Assembly: GCA_035610365.1 (NCBI GenBank)
Contig: CM069436.1
Location: forward strand, 40,121,117-40,185,116
Reading direction: 5' to 3'
Source of the DNA: Aquatica leii
Lineage: Eukaryota; Arthropoda; Insecta; Coleoptera; Lampyridae
DNA: 64,000 nt
The translations under genes were made by a program, and so were the position numbers. The first letter of the stretch is position 1, and each line of letters begins with the position of its first letter. Positions 48,180 through 57,857 of this stretch are shown in pieces. Below the pieces are notes generated by a model. It did not search any database and had not been told where the DNA came from. It saw nothing but the letters and a program-made list of their open reading frames with translations.

Positions 48180-49560
48180 GAAAACAAAACAAACACTGTT
48201 ACATGCCAAAATTAACACAAAGTCACTGCCTGCAATGAAGTAACATAAACGGGGGGGGTTGTGCCACTAGCTCAATGGAGAAGGGTGGGTTTTATTTAAA
48301 ATTCCGTGAAAAATTGGAAACGCGATCGTCGTAAAAATGGAACTAGAACGGTAAAATAGTCAAATAATCGATAAGGGCGCCAATCAAGGATTTCTATAAG
48401 GGGAAGCTTTCAAACCCTTGATTACCTGAAAGCTCATCCGGTTGGTCATAACCACAGAACTTACCTTGGGTTATAACAATTCTGAAAAACACTTAAACAA
48501 AAATTTACGTATGCGGCGGCTAAATGAATAAAAGCTCTTTACATTTAACAATTTAACATTTATTGATTGAAAATTTAAAACCAAGACAAAATAAAATAAC
48601 AAGTACTAAATGATATCAAATAAATTTGAATAAAAGAAATGAAATAATCTTAAACAAACAAAAATGAATAATTTACACACAAAACATTACATTAAAATTT
48701 ATAAAAAGAAATGCTACTACAATAGCGTTAATTCGACGTCAAATATAATTAAATCTCAAGATCTTGGCCGCATATTTATAACAAACAAATTATATAACAC
48801 AAAAAAAAAAACAATACAGTTTATAACATAAATATGTCCGAACTTTAATTCGAACTAAACAAAATATAGTTTATAAGTCGTTACATTATCATATATTCGA
48901 AATACGAATCACTTCTCAACGCACAAAACAAAGTTAATTGATTTTAATTTTTGCGCAAACACTATACGTGTTCATTAAAATAATTAAATTCAACGTTAGT
49001 CGTAATTTCAATTGACTTAATTCTTAATTGGTGACACCGGCTGAACTTTGGTTCCCAGTGGATTTGAAAGCTAACACCTTGGATGGACTTTAGCTGCTTC
49101 CCAAACAATAGGTTACCAGTGGAAGATTTATTAATCCGCCCCAAAGGCGAAAGATATGAGATTGCGAAACAAACTCACGCACAAATTCACGTAACGAAAC
49201 ATACGATATTAATTTAGGTAAAACAGTGATCTTAATTAACCGTAATTACGAAAAAGGAAAGTTTGATTTTCCACTTAAATTCACTGCACCCTCTTCTTTT
49301 ACTTCCACGGTAATTATTAGAACAGGTGAATTATCACCTTCGTTAACTACATTTTTTTCCGGCCGTCAACCAACTAACTTCCCACTCTCTACATTTACCA
49401 AAAACACATCTATATATCAACTTTCGTCGACTGCCCTTTCCACAAAGGCTGCGTTCGAAACTTCCAACACCAAAATGCTCTCGCGAAAAAAGTGCAATAA
49501 AGAGGCAAACAAACATATTACGTCATATTTATATAATTAGGACACAGCGTTTCGCTTGTA
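48180..49560 (+). repeat. Dispersed repeat family M, copy inside element B
   Basis: It carries GAAGTAACATAAACGGGG, CTCAATGGAGAAGGGTGGG, AAATTCCGTG, AAGGGCGCCAATCAAGG, TTTAACAATTTAACA and later GGTTACCAGTGGAAGATTTA, then a CGCACAAATTCACG-type stretch that aligns with the minus copy near 23.1 kb. The 49226-49540 reading frame (S/T/F-rich) matches nothing and is probably chance. This is the longest copy in the window and may be an LTR. Confidence 0.55.
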
Positions 49561-50320
49561 CGTGAAACTGTCAATTTGACAAGATATTATATTACAAGAA
49601 TTTAAACTGCCTAATAAATTAAGATAACGACTTAATTTTGCCACGTAATCTAAACGTTTGACATAAAGAAATTCAAGTACGAATGTACTCGAACAAAGAA
49701 CTCATAAACCAACTTAAAATAAACAAACGGTGAAAATAGACTTAATTACGATTATATCTCAGAAGGAAAACATAAATCACAACTGGAATTTTTCAACAAT
49801 CCAAGTGAAACATTCAATAAGCAAAATCGCGAAAGCAGATGGTTTACCGCGTAACAAAATACAAAACTTTATCAACAATTACATTGTAACTTTGAATTAA
49901 AAATCGTAAAATAACTTATTAAACTCAATCCAAAAGTACATTAAAACAACTTCAAAATACATTAAATGAAAATCGTCAATCCAAATACTGTGTCCGTTAT
50001 CAAACATTACTCAATCAACCAATCGATTCTAAACGATGGTTACAACACTACATCTAACGTTTCTTATGACAAAGAATTGATGAAGATTTATATTAAACCT
50101 ACAATTTTAAAATTATAATTATTTTAATAAAGTTCTTAGCAAGATACCCATTGATGAGTATAAAAATCAATACACCATAATCTGCCCTTCTAAAAAGTAT
50201 TAACCGAAAATTACAGTTTAAAGAAACTCAAAACACAGGATTATTTATTAACAGATCAAAAACTTTACTACTAAATTTCGTAATTAATTATATTCATGCT
50301 TTTGTATTTTTAATTTTTTT
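49560..50320. other. AT-rich DNA, no gene
   Basis: No coding or repeat signal recognised. Confidence 0.45.
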
Positions 50321-50324
50321 TTAA

Positions 50325-50490
50325 AGATTTGACGTGAAACTTGACATTAACAGATAAAGCCCCTAGCTCCAGCAAACTCTAACTCAGAAACTAGTGCCCT
50401 AACTCAAGAATTTAAATATGGAAAATAGGTCGAGCCACCCCTAATTTGAAGCGTCTTTCAAGTTTCTATGCGACAGTAAAAAGAAACTAA
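50325..50490 (-). repeat. Inverted partial copy of the 263-bp unit
   Basis: The reverse complement reads CTGTCGCATAGAAACTTGAA, AGACGCTTCAAAT, TTTAAATTCTTGAGTTAGGG, CTGGAGCTAGGGG and TGTCAATGTCAAG-like sequence, the same order as the direct units at 50865-51560. Confidence 0.8.
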
Positions 50491-50500
50491 AATTTACGCA

Positions 50501-50659
50501 ACGGAACCAGGGTCTCTGGAAAAATTTCGTCGACGCAATATTGAAGAATGCCGCTAAATTACGCCATAGATCTTCCAAAATGTAAGGAAACGTTTAGAGC
50601 AGAATTTGTATTATTGTATGGAAGTTGGTGGCGCACAATTTGAGCATTTGTTGAACTAA
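50501..50659 (+). pseudogene. C-terminal tail of a DUF4817/IS630-type transposase
   Basis: It reads LEKFRRRNIEECR, stop, ITP, stop, then IFQNVRKRLEQNLYYCMEVG and GAQFEHLLN before a natural-looking TAA at 50657. The sequence R...C....GG.FEHLL is the usual end of this transposase family. Only the last 50 or so residues remain, with two stops. It lies between the inverted and the direct copies of the 263-bp unit, which fits the inner end of a transposon whose termini carry those repeats. Confidence 0.65.
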
Positions 50660-50699
50660 TAAAAATTTCTTCTGACGTTGAATTTTGATGTTTTAAATT

Positions 50700-51560
50700 T
50701 TTCTACACTTTTAAAATTTTTATAAATTTAAAAACAATCATGCACACACGTAGAGAATCAAGAGACCATTAAAATCAGGGTTACTAGACCACCTTACTAT
50801 AATTTTTGTTTTTGTTGGGGGTTATTGGGGCTAGAAGATTGACCTGACAAAATCTTTTCAGTTATGCTGTTGCATAGAGAATTAAAAGACGCTTTAAATG
50901 AGGGGTCATTCGACGTCATTCCCCTATTCAAATTCTTGAGTTAAAGGTTGCTGGAGATAGGGGGTTGATGTGTCAATGTCAAGTTTGAAATTTAAAGTTG
51001 TCTTTTAAAAATCAAGAATCGATCTGCCCGAGCGTTTTTTTAAGAACCTAGTCTCCCCACCTTAGTTAATCTAAAGGGTTGTTTTTAAAGAAGACGAAAA
51101 AGAATTGGATAAATCTATTTTTGACCATGCTGTCGCATAGAGAATTTAAAGACGCTTTAAATGAAGAGTCATTCCAGTTCCTTTCCTTATTTAAATTTTT
51201 GAGTTAGGGGTTGTTGGAGCTACGGGGTTGATGTGTCAATGTCAAGTTTAATATCTCAAGTTATTTACTAAAAATCAAGAATCGACCTGTCAAAGCGTTT
51301 GTTAAAAAACTAGTCTCCCCGACTTTACTTAATCTAGAGGGTTGTTTTTCATAGGAACACAAAAAAATTCAATAAAACCACTTTCTGCCATGCTGTCCTC
51401 ATAGAGAATTGCAGGTGGTTTTAAATGAAGGTTCGATGAACCCCCTTCCCTTATTTAAATTCTTAAGTTAGGGGTTGCTGGGTTCAGAGGGTTGATGTGT
51501 CAGTGTCAAGTTTGACACTTAAAGTTGTGTCCCAAAAGTGTCCTAAAGCATGGATGTTTT
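50700..51560 (+). repeat. Tandem array, period 263 bp, about three units
   Basis: The string TGCTGTYGCATAGAGAATT starts at 50865, 51128 and 51391, exactly 263 bp apart. Within each unit GACGCTTTAAATGA, TTGAGTTAGGGGTTGCTGG and TTGATGTGTCAATGTCAAGT recur in order. Confidence 0.9.
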
Positions 51561-51649
51561 TTTTTCAAACACCCACTCTATATAAGCAGCATGATAGAAG
51601 TGAAATATAATCATATACATACAGTTTAATTAAAAACGAAATATTTACT

Positions 51650-51852
51650 AACTGGCACCTTTACTATTTAATTTATATGACAACAATGTTGGGTGTCATT
51701 TACTATTTTAAACATGTATTTTTATACAAGTGGGTGCCATTTGCATCATACACGTCGATATGCCACAATGACTTATATTATCAAAGAATTTATACACCCG
51801 GGTGTCTTTTATGCAATAGGTATGGTGGGTGCCACATAATTCAACACTTACG
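51650..51852. repeat. Element B right subterminal motif array
   Basis: TGGCACC (51653), GGGTGTCAT (51691), GTGGGTGCCAT (51731), TGCCACA (51762), GGGTGTC (51799) and GTGGGTGCCAC (51825), mainly inverted relative to the left end. Confidence 0.75.
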
Positions 51853-51871
51853 TATATATATATATATATAT
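51853..51871. repeat. (TA)n tract between elements B and C
   Basis: Pure alternating TA. It bounds the B and C subterminal arrays. Confidence 0.9.
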
Positions 51872-51884
51872 CTGTTTCTGTATC

Positions 51885-52155
51885 AAGTCTAGATCCGAGG
51901 AAAATCATGACAACCCGAGATCCGCCACAAGGAAAAAATATAAGAATTTTTTTTTTGCCTTAATACGTTTATGTCAAGCAACTGAACCATTTTTCCCTCA
52001 GAGGGGAAAAGATTTTGCAAATTGATAAACCAGTAACAAAACTAGATCCTTTAGAATAAAAGTTAAGTCAACGTATATGTTTGTTTATTTAGAGATACAT
52101 GAGTGAACGTGAGATCCAGCAGCGTTGTCAACTTCTGGGATCTCACGTTGAGCAA
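51885..52155. repeat. Element C left subterminal motif array
   Basis: TAGATCCGAGG (51890), CGAGATCCGCC (51918), GTGAGATCCAG (52110) and GGGATCTCACG (52138). The last two form an inverted pair. Confidence 0.75.
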
Positions 52156-52159
52156 AATT

Positions 52160-53560
52160 CAACTACAATAAGATACAAATAATGACGGCGCAAGTTAATT
52201 CTATTAATAGACCTCTTATTATACAGAATCTGCTGTGTGACCTTGCAACAAGTTTACGTTCAGTGTGATTATAATATTGTATTAAGTTACTTCTTATTAA
52301 ACAAAGTTATCTTTCGTTTTGAATTAATTTTGTTGTCTAACTTAGCAGCAGGTTGAATTTTACAACGTTTTCAATAGTGGATTTTATTAAAATTAACGTT
52401 AGTACACAAATGTTAATAACTCAGGTTGAAAATAAATACTTATTGTTTTACGTTATAGTAATATAGTAAAAACATTCGAAATATAAAAACTATTAGTTTT
52501 GTACTATTAAGATAAGAAAGAAGTCAGTAATGTAAAATACAATTTAAAATCAAACTTTCAAGTTTACATCGATATGAAATTTTATAGTGATTTTTCTGTT
52601 TGTTTATATGTTTTTTTTAGTTTTTAATGGTGTGCCTTACATTTGATATTAAGAATCTTTTTGAATTAAACCTAAATTTTAAATCACTGTTTTTTAATTT
52701 ACTTTATTTGATTTGTCACATATCTTTTATTGACATTTTTAAAGTTTATTGATTAAACCATTTAGATAACTTTTTATCTTTATTTTGCACATTATTTTCT
52801 TCTACAATTTCTGGCCATAAGTACATACATTGATTTCAAATGTTGATGTTTTACATATAATGGAACTAAAATTTCTAAGTTTTTTAATCGAAAGAACTGT
52901 TTATAGTATATTACAACTGATCATAAAGTAAACAATAGTTTCCAACGAGTTTCATAAAAATTGTTACCAAATTAACTAGTCTTAGTCTAAAAAATGTCAT
53001 CTTTACTTTAGATTAATGAAGTTGTTAAAAAAATTAAAGTAAATATTGCTTACTTGCGTAGATGCACAATTATCCAAAAATAGTTTTTTTTCGCAAGTTA
53101 CAGTATTTTAACATTATAATTATGATTGTATGTTTGAAACATTGAAATTAAAGCAGTTACAATTTTTTTCTAAGGATAACTTCAAGTAACTTGATAAATC
53201 ATTGTATGTTTGTAAATTAACATATAACTTGTTGATCTCAAAAATTTTCAATGTACGAATAATGTCAGAACTTTAATTATTACGTAATTCTTGATAGCAA
53301 ACTAAGTCATGGCTAGTAGTTTTACTTTATACATAGAAAATAGATGCTTTATGTTATCTCCAACTGATGATTTAAGAGTCGATATAAAAGCTTTTGTTAA
53401 GGTAATTTAAAAAGTACATTATGTGTTTCCTTTTTTGTTTTTTCTTGCAGCTTAGAACGCGTTGTAGTGAAACCATTTTGAATTTATAGGTTTGATCCTA
53501 GTTTATTTTTGTCAACCAAAAGAAAAAACTGAACTTGACTTTTGCGTCTTTGTTGTTTGT
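52160..53560. other. AT-rich interior of element C, no gene
   Basis: No coding or repeat motif recognised. Confidence 0.45.
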
Positions 53561-53575
53561 AAACTCAAACAAACT

Positions 53576-53745
53576 GACGTTTTAGAAGACATTCCAGCTT
53601 GCAACTTCAGAGTGCTAATTGCCATTGATGAAACTGAAAATTTTAGTGATGGACGGACAAGTTTAACTTATTAGGAACCATCAAAGTTTAATAGTCTGGT
53701 TGTTCTATTAAGTTAGACGAAAATCACTTATAATCAAATCAAGAA
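53576..53745 (-). repeat. PLE-like terminal fragment, copy 1, with hammerhead-like motif
   Basis: The minus strand at 53612-53576 reads CTGAAGT-TGCAAG-loop-CTTCTA-AAAC-GTC, a damaged hammerhead core plus stem II. The following 130 bp (to ACGAAAATCACTTATAATCA) align with 55050-55245. Confidence 0.45.
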
Positions 53746-54988
53746 TAGTCAATGGTCAATTACAAATCTTTAACCTATACAATTATTTACAAAATAAAGT
53801 ACTGGTATTTTAAGATAAATTCTTTTTGACAAAAATCAATATTTTTTTTACACAGAGCTTTAAATGATATTTTTTGTAGTACAAAACATTTCAAATACAA
53901 TCGTAACTTCAATTTGTTATACTGTGTAGCTAAAAAAGTAATACAATTTTTGAATAATTAACAAAGAATTATGTCATGTACATACATATAGTTAAAATTT
54001 TTTGTAAAACTAGAAAAATTTTTAGAGCTGTTATGATAATTTGTAAATTCGTGCAAAATACAACAGCTTGTGTATGTCCAAACTTTTTTTTAGAGTACTT
54101 TGACTTGTTTCTATGTTTCAATTACAGAGTTTACATAAATGGCATATCTTTTATGCAGCCGCAACACTCGTATAAAAAACGTTATGAACTCTAATTGTGT
54201 CTTAATATTTTAATAGTATAACGAACAGAAAGTGTAAAACTGTCTTAACATATTTTGTTACGCATAGGCCTGATTTCTTTTTCCTGAGCAAAGTTGGAAT
54301 CTCACTAATATTGTATGAACGTTGTATTATGATTATTTCGGCTTAAAACTAAACAACATATATAAATGATGGGCATTACATAAAATATGCCATGCACGTA
54401 TTGAGCATCCTAAAAAATAAAAGCGTGTTTGTTATTTGTTTGTTTTTACACTTTGGTGGAAATCAGTAAATAAGCCAAATGCTTCTTTGGTGCCACGTTA
54501 AAGTTACAAAATACCATCTTTCTAAATCTAATAAATCTAATCCAATAAAGTAAAAACTCATAAAATTAGAAATGTATAATGTGATCAAACAAGAAGTGTT
54601 TTAAAGTCGCAGCACTAAACTCAAGCTTAATAAAACAATTTAATGTAAATTTAACTAATCTAAAGGTTTTCGCTGAAATTTTGAGATCTTGGAGAGAGAG
54701 ATTAACATCTTGACCGTTACGTGTTACAGTAATTTTTTTATATACCTTAGCTTTAATGTTAAGTTATCAAAAATTGCGCGAATTCTGTAACAAATGTAAT
54801 TCAACACACCATCAACTTCGTTTTATTAGTTAATTAGGAAAAATACCTACGTTGAAAAAAGAAACCAATATAAATGTTTAATAGCAGAATCCGTGTTTTT
54901 TTTTTGGTTAAATTGAAACTGCATTTATGACGTACATTTATATGAGTTTTATTTTAAATTCTTAAACTTTCGCGGTTGATATGTTTAT

Positions 54989-55245
54989 GATTATGCAAGA
55001 CATTGCAGCTTGCATCTTCAGAGTGGTAAATGTCACTGAAAGAAAAAGTATAAATGACTATATTTATACCAATAGCGATTAGCGTGATTAACGAACGTTA
55101 TGTTTCCGTTACCGCTTGACTAATTTCGAACGAAGGCCAAGTTCTACTTTATTGTTTTGGCTCTCAAAAAGAGACTATGACCAAGCTTAAGTCTGGGTGT
55201 TTTACTACGACGCGGTCTAAGCCGAAAGTCGCTTATAATCATAGT
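54989..55245 (-). repeat. PLE-like terminal fragment, copy 2, with hammerhead-like motif
   Basis: The minus strand at 55023-54989 reads CTGAAGA-TGCAAG-CTGCAATGT-CTTGCA-TAAT. The core CUGANGA is intact and stem II is a perfect 6-bp helix, but the GAAA box is lost. It has the same orientation as copy 1. Confidence 0.45.
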
Positions 55246-55342
55246 TTTATTTTATCACGCACGTCTATTACTCAGTGAAAAGTGAAAAGATAGCATAAAA
55301 ATTTATTAGTAACGTTTTTGTCTTAGTAATAATTAAGTAGTT

Positions 55343-55785
55343 GTGTTACACCTTCAGGTAGGAGAAGCAAAAAACCCTTCCTTAGTAGATTTTTGCAGGC
55401 GACGTTTCGTGGCGTTATTGTGCGCATTTCATCATGGCCAATAAAAACGAGCCCAAGGGGAACTGTCCGATGAACTAGTCACAAACTTAAAATTCAATAA
55501 ATAAACAAACAATGACATTAACAGTTAGTGTAGAGATAAAAATATAATAAATTACAAACAGAAAACATTTACATAGACAAACATCATCTAACTTATTTAT
55601 AGTTAGTTCCAATTGTTTATTTATTTATTGAATATTAATTTTGTGACTAGCTTATCGATTAGCTCATCTTGGGTCCGTTTTTTATTGGCCATGATGAAAT
55701 GCGCTCAATAGCGCTACGAAACGTCGCCTATAAAACTCTACCAAAAGTGACTTTTTTGCCTCTCCTACCTGAAAGTGTAATACAA
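55343..55785. repeat. Inverted pair of PLE-like terminal repeats
   Basis: The arm at 55343-55482 (minus) and the arm at 55641-55785 (plus) match over about 140 bp at roughly 75%: GTGACTAG, TTTTTATTGGCCATGATGAA, ATGCGC, CGAAACGTCGCC, CTCTCCTACCTGAAAGTG. The TGATGA...CGAAACGTCG order is that of a PLE hammerhead, with C3 changed to A. The arms are separated by about 160 bp of AT-rich DNA. Confidence 0.65.
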
Positions 55786-55789
55786 CTAT

Positions 55790-56930
55790 TAAATAAAAAT
55801 GTATCTTACCACAGAATAATTATTGAAAGAATTTGTAAAACACATTCCTTACGAATTCTATGCTATACTTTTTCTACAACTATAATCTGTTTAATTATTA
55901 ATCAAAGTCAAATTAAACTTTTTACAAGAACAAATAACGCAAAAAATAAATAATCTGAAATTAAAAATTTATGTTGGTAGTATACCTGCAGTAATACCTA
56001 AAACGACAATTAAAAATTATATGTCGAAACCAGTTCAAACTGTATTTATTTTATGTCAATTTGTCAATGTCAATTTAACAAATTATAAGTGTAACTATTA
56101 TTTGAGTTTTAGCTATTTAATACATTGATTTTAAGCAAACGTTAATATGAATGAGCTGAGTCAGTTTAAAAAATATCGATTGTTTACAACAATTTGCTTT
56201 TACAGCTAGTAAATAAAAGAAATGTATTTATGAGAAATGTAAATGTTATTTCTTACAAGCTATAAAGAATAAGATGTGAATATGATAAAGCAAATAAGGT
56301 AAATTTGTAAATATTTAGAAATAATTTGTAATTAATGGGTGTTATTATTAGGATTGGAGATTCACAAACTAAAAAAATAATAAGAAAATTAGTGGTTTTA
56401 ATAGCATTGTTTTGGAGTAAAAACTGTTTTAATCTGTTTATAACGAACATTTAGAAAATGCAAGAAAAAGTTAATTACCGCAATGAATCGAATATGCTAC
56501 AAAAATCTACTGTGAATTTAAATATAAGAAATATTGCAATAAATAGAAATTTTAAACATAACAAATCTATTGCAGCTTAGCAATCTCGTTACTTAGAAAA
56601 ATGATACTAAAGAAAAAACAAGAAGACAATTACAAAAGTGAAGATAACAGTGATAGTTTTCGGTAATAATTACTTTTAAATACGTAATTTTTTCAATGTA
56701 TAACCCAGTGATTTGTACTAGTTTTATAACCATTGATTGTTCTTGTAGAATTTATCTTATGAAGAAAGGTTTTACTGTAATTTTTAGTCTAAATGCTTAT
56801 AAACTTTCACAAACAACTCGATTACAATTTTGTTTTATCTAAGTGAACATGTGTAACTTAAACGCACATCGACTCGGTAGGAATGTATGCAAGATAAAAA
56901 TAATGCTATCTTTGCGTATAAATAGCTTTA
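55790..56930. other. AT-rich interior of element C, no gene
   Basis: No coding motif. The short frame at 55669-55953 translates the terminal repeat and is not a gene. Confidence 0.45.
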
Positions 56931-56939
56931 AAACACATA

Positions 56940-57263
56940 TAAAACGAGATCCGACAGGTTGCCAAATATACCGGATCTCGACTTAAGTCTAAAATCTAAA
57001 TTGAAGTTATATACAATAAAATTACTAGGGCGCCCTCTTCAGCTTAAACAGTTGAACTGCTCTTGTATAAAATTGGTCAAAAAGGGTAAAAAGTGAGCTC
57101 CAGGCAAAAATTTGGAATTTTACTCTACATCAAATGTCTTCTTGAAAAAACATTATATACACATAGATACAAGGTGAGATCCAAAATCGGATCTCACCTT
57201 ACAAAACGGATCTAGTGTTGTTCAGTTTATAAGACGAACGGATCTGACCTTGTTACAAAAATA
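56940..57263. repeat. Element C right subterminal motif array
   Basis: CGAGATCCGAC (56946), CCGGATCTCG (56971), GTGAGATCCAAAATCGGATC (57175-57194), ACGGATCTAG (57206) and ACGGATCTGAC (57239). A GGGCGCCCTC string lies between at 57028. Confidence 0.75.
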
Positions 57264-57283
57264 AATATATATATATATAATAA

Positions 57284-57690
57284 TAAGATAATGTGAAGAT
57301 TGATAAAATTTAAAACTAAACAGATAGAAAAAAGGCAGGAGAGTATAAAAATATGCTACAATAGCGAATCGAAGGCAACATTTTGAACTTTTATGATAAT
57401 TAAGTATTTTTTGTTGATGGTATCTAAAACACACAAGTATTAATAATACTTTTAAGATAATGTTAAATCAACGTGAAATCAATCAAACAATTCTAAAGTA
57501 CACGAAACAAATAAAATAAACTAAAATTACCTGGTCTTTCACGAAAGAAATTGTACAAACGACAGTTACAAACTTTAAAATGTTAAAAAACCCTCTTATT
57601 ATGATCATGTTGATTAAACGTAGTTATTGCAGTTTCTAATTTATTTTTTCTTTATTTAGTTGTTTTAAATAACTTCGATACGCATTGATT
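57284..57690. other. AT-rich flank between the composite and mariner
   Basis: No gene. It holds the presumed empty-site sequence at 57421-57463. Confidence 0.5.
57421..57463 (+). repeat. Flank repeat, right copy; apparent empty site
   Basis: It contains 31 bp identical to 42036-42066, then one T, then TAAGATAATGT, which is identical to 57284-57294, the first unique sequence right of element C. The two flanks are thus joined here without the 15.2-kb block. Confidence 0.85.
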
Positions 57691-57695
57691 ACATA

Positions 57696-57739
57696 TACGA
57701 GGGCATATTGAATACTAATGCCTCCATGGCTATAACTTT
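57696..57739 (+). repeat. mariner left TIR
   Basis: It matches the reverse complement of 58987-59030 at 43 of 44 bases and is preceded by the TA target duplication. Confidence 0.95.
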
Positions 57740-57857
57740 TATAATAACGGGCCAGACCGTGTCAAAAGTGATTTGCCATTTACCTTAAGTATTAGTACAT
57801 AAGTCCTCCTAGTGGAGATTCTCAGCAACATCGCGCTTGCGCACAACAACTCTAAAC

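Larger units (their letters stand above)
45455..51852. mobile_element. Element B: ends carry GTGGCACCC arrays
   Basis: Left end: TACATAAAAATTG then GTGGCACC motifs to about 45760. Right end (reverse): TACGTAAGTGTTG then GTGGCACCC motifs back to about 51651. Inner boxes are GCGGCAACATTGTTG (45768) and CAACAATGTTGGG (51677). The interior contains a 588-bp transposon derivative, a family M repeat, and a transposase tail with a 263-bp array, all probably later insertions. Confidence 0.55.
51872..57263. mobile_element. Element C: ends carry GAGATCCG arrays
   Basis: The left end TCTGTTTCTGTATCAAG and the right end (reverse) TTATTTTTGTAACAAG are clearly related inverted ends directly inside the TA tracts, followed on both sides by AGATCCG motifs. 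Inner boxes are CAGCGTTGTCAAC (52120) and CAGGTTGCC (56952). The interior is AT-rich with PLE terminal fragments. No transposase was recognised. Confidence 0.6.
42067..57283. mobile_element. Composite of three (TA)n-bounded elements, A-B-C
   Basis: TA tracts at 42067-42084, 45419-45454, 51853-51871 and 57264-57279 cut the block into A, B and C. Each piece has inverted, related ends and its own array of short inverted motifs at both ends. The flanking 31-bp sequence plus TAAGATAATGT on the right (57284-57294) recur joined together at 57421-57463 without the block, which looks like the empty site. The superfamily is not known to me. Confidence 0.6.

Noticed and set aside
49226-49540. 104-codon S/T-rich frame inside family M repeat
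   Set aside because: Aligned repeat copies do not keep it open, and there is no recognised product.
55669-55953. 94-codon plus-strand frame starting in the inverted repeat
   Set aside because: It translates the PLE-like terminal repeat and AT-rich flank. No protein motif.
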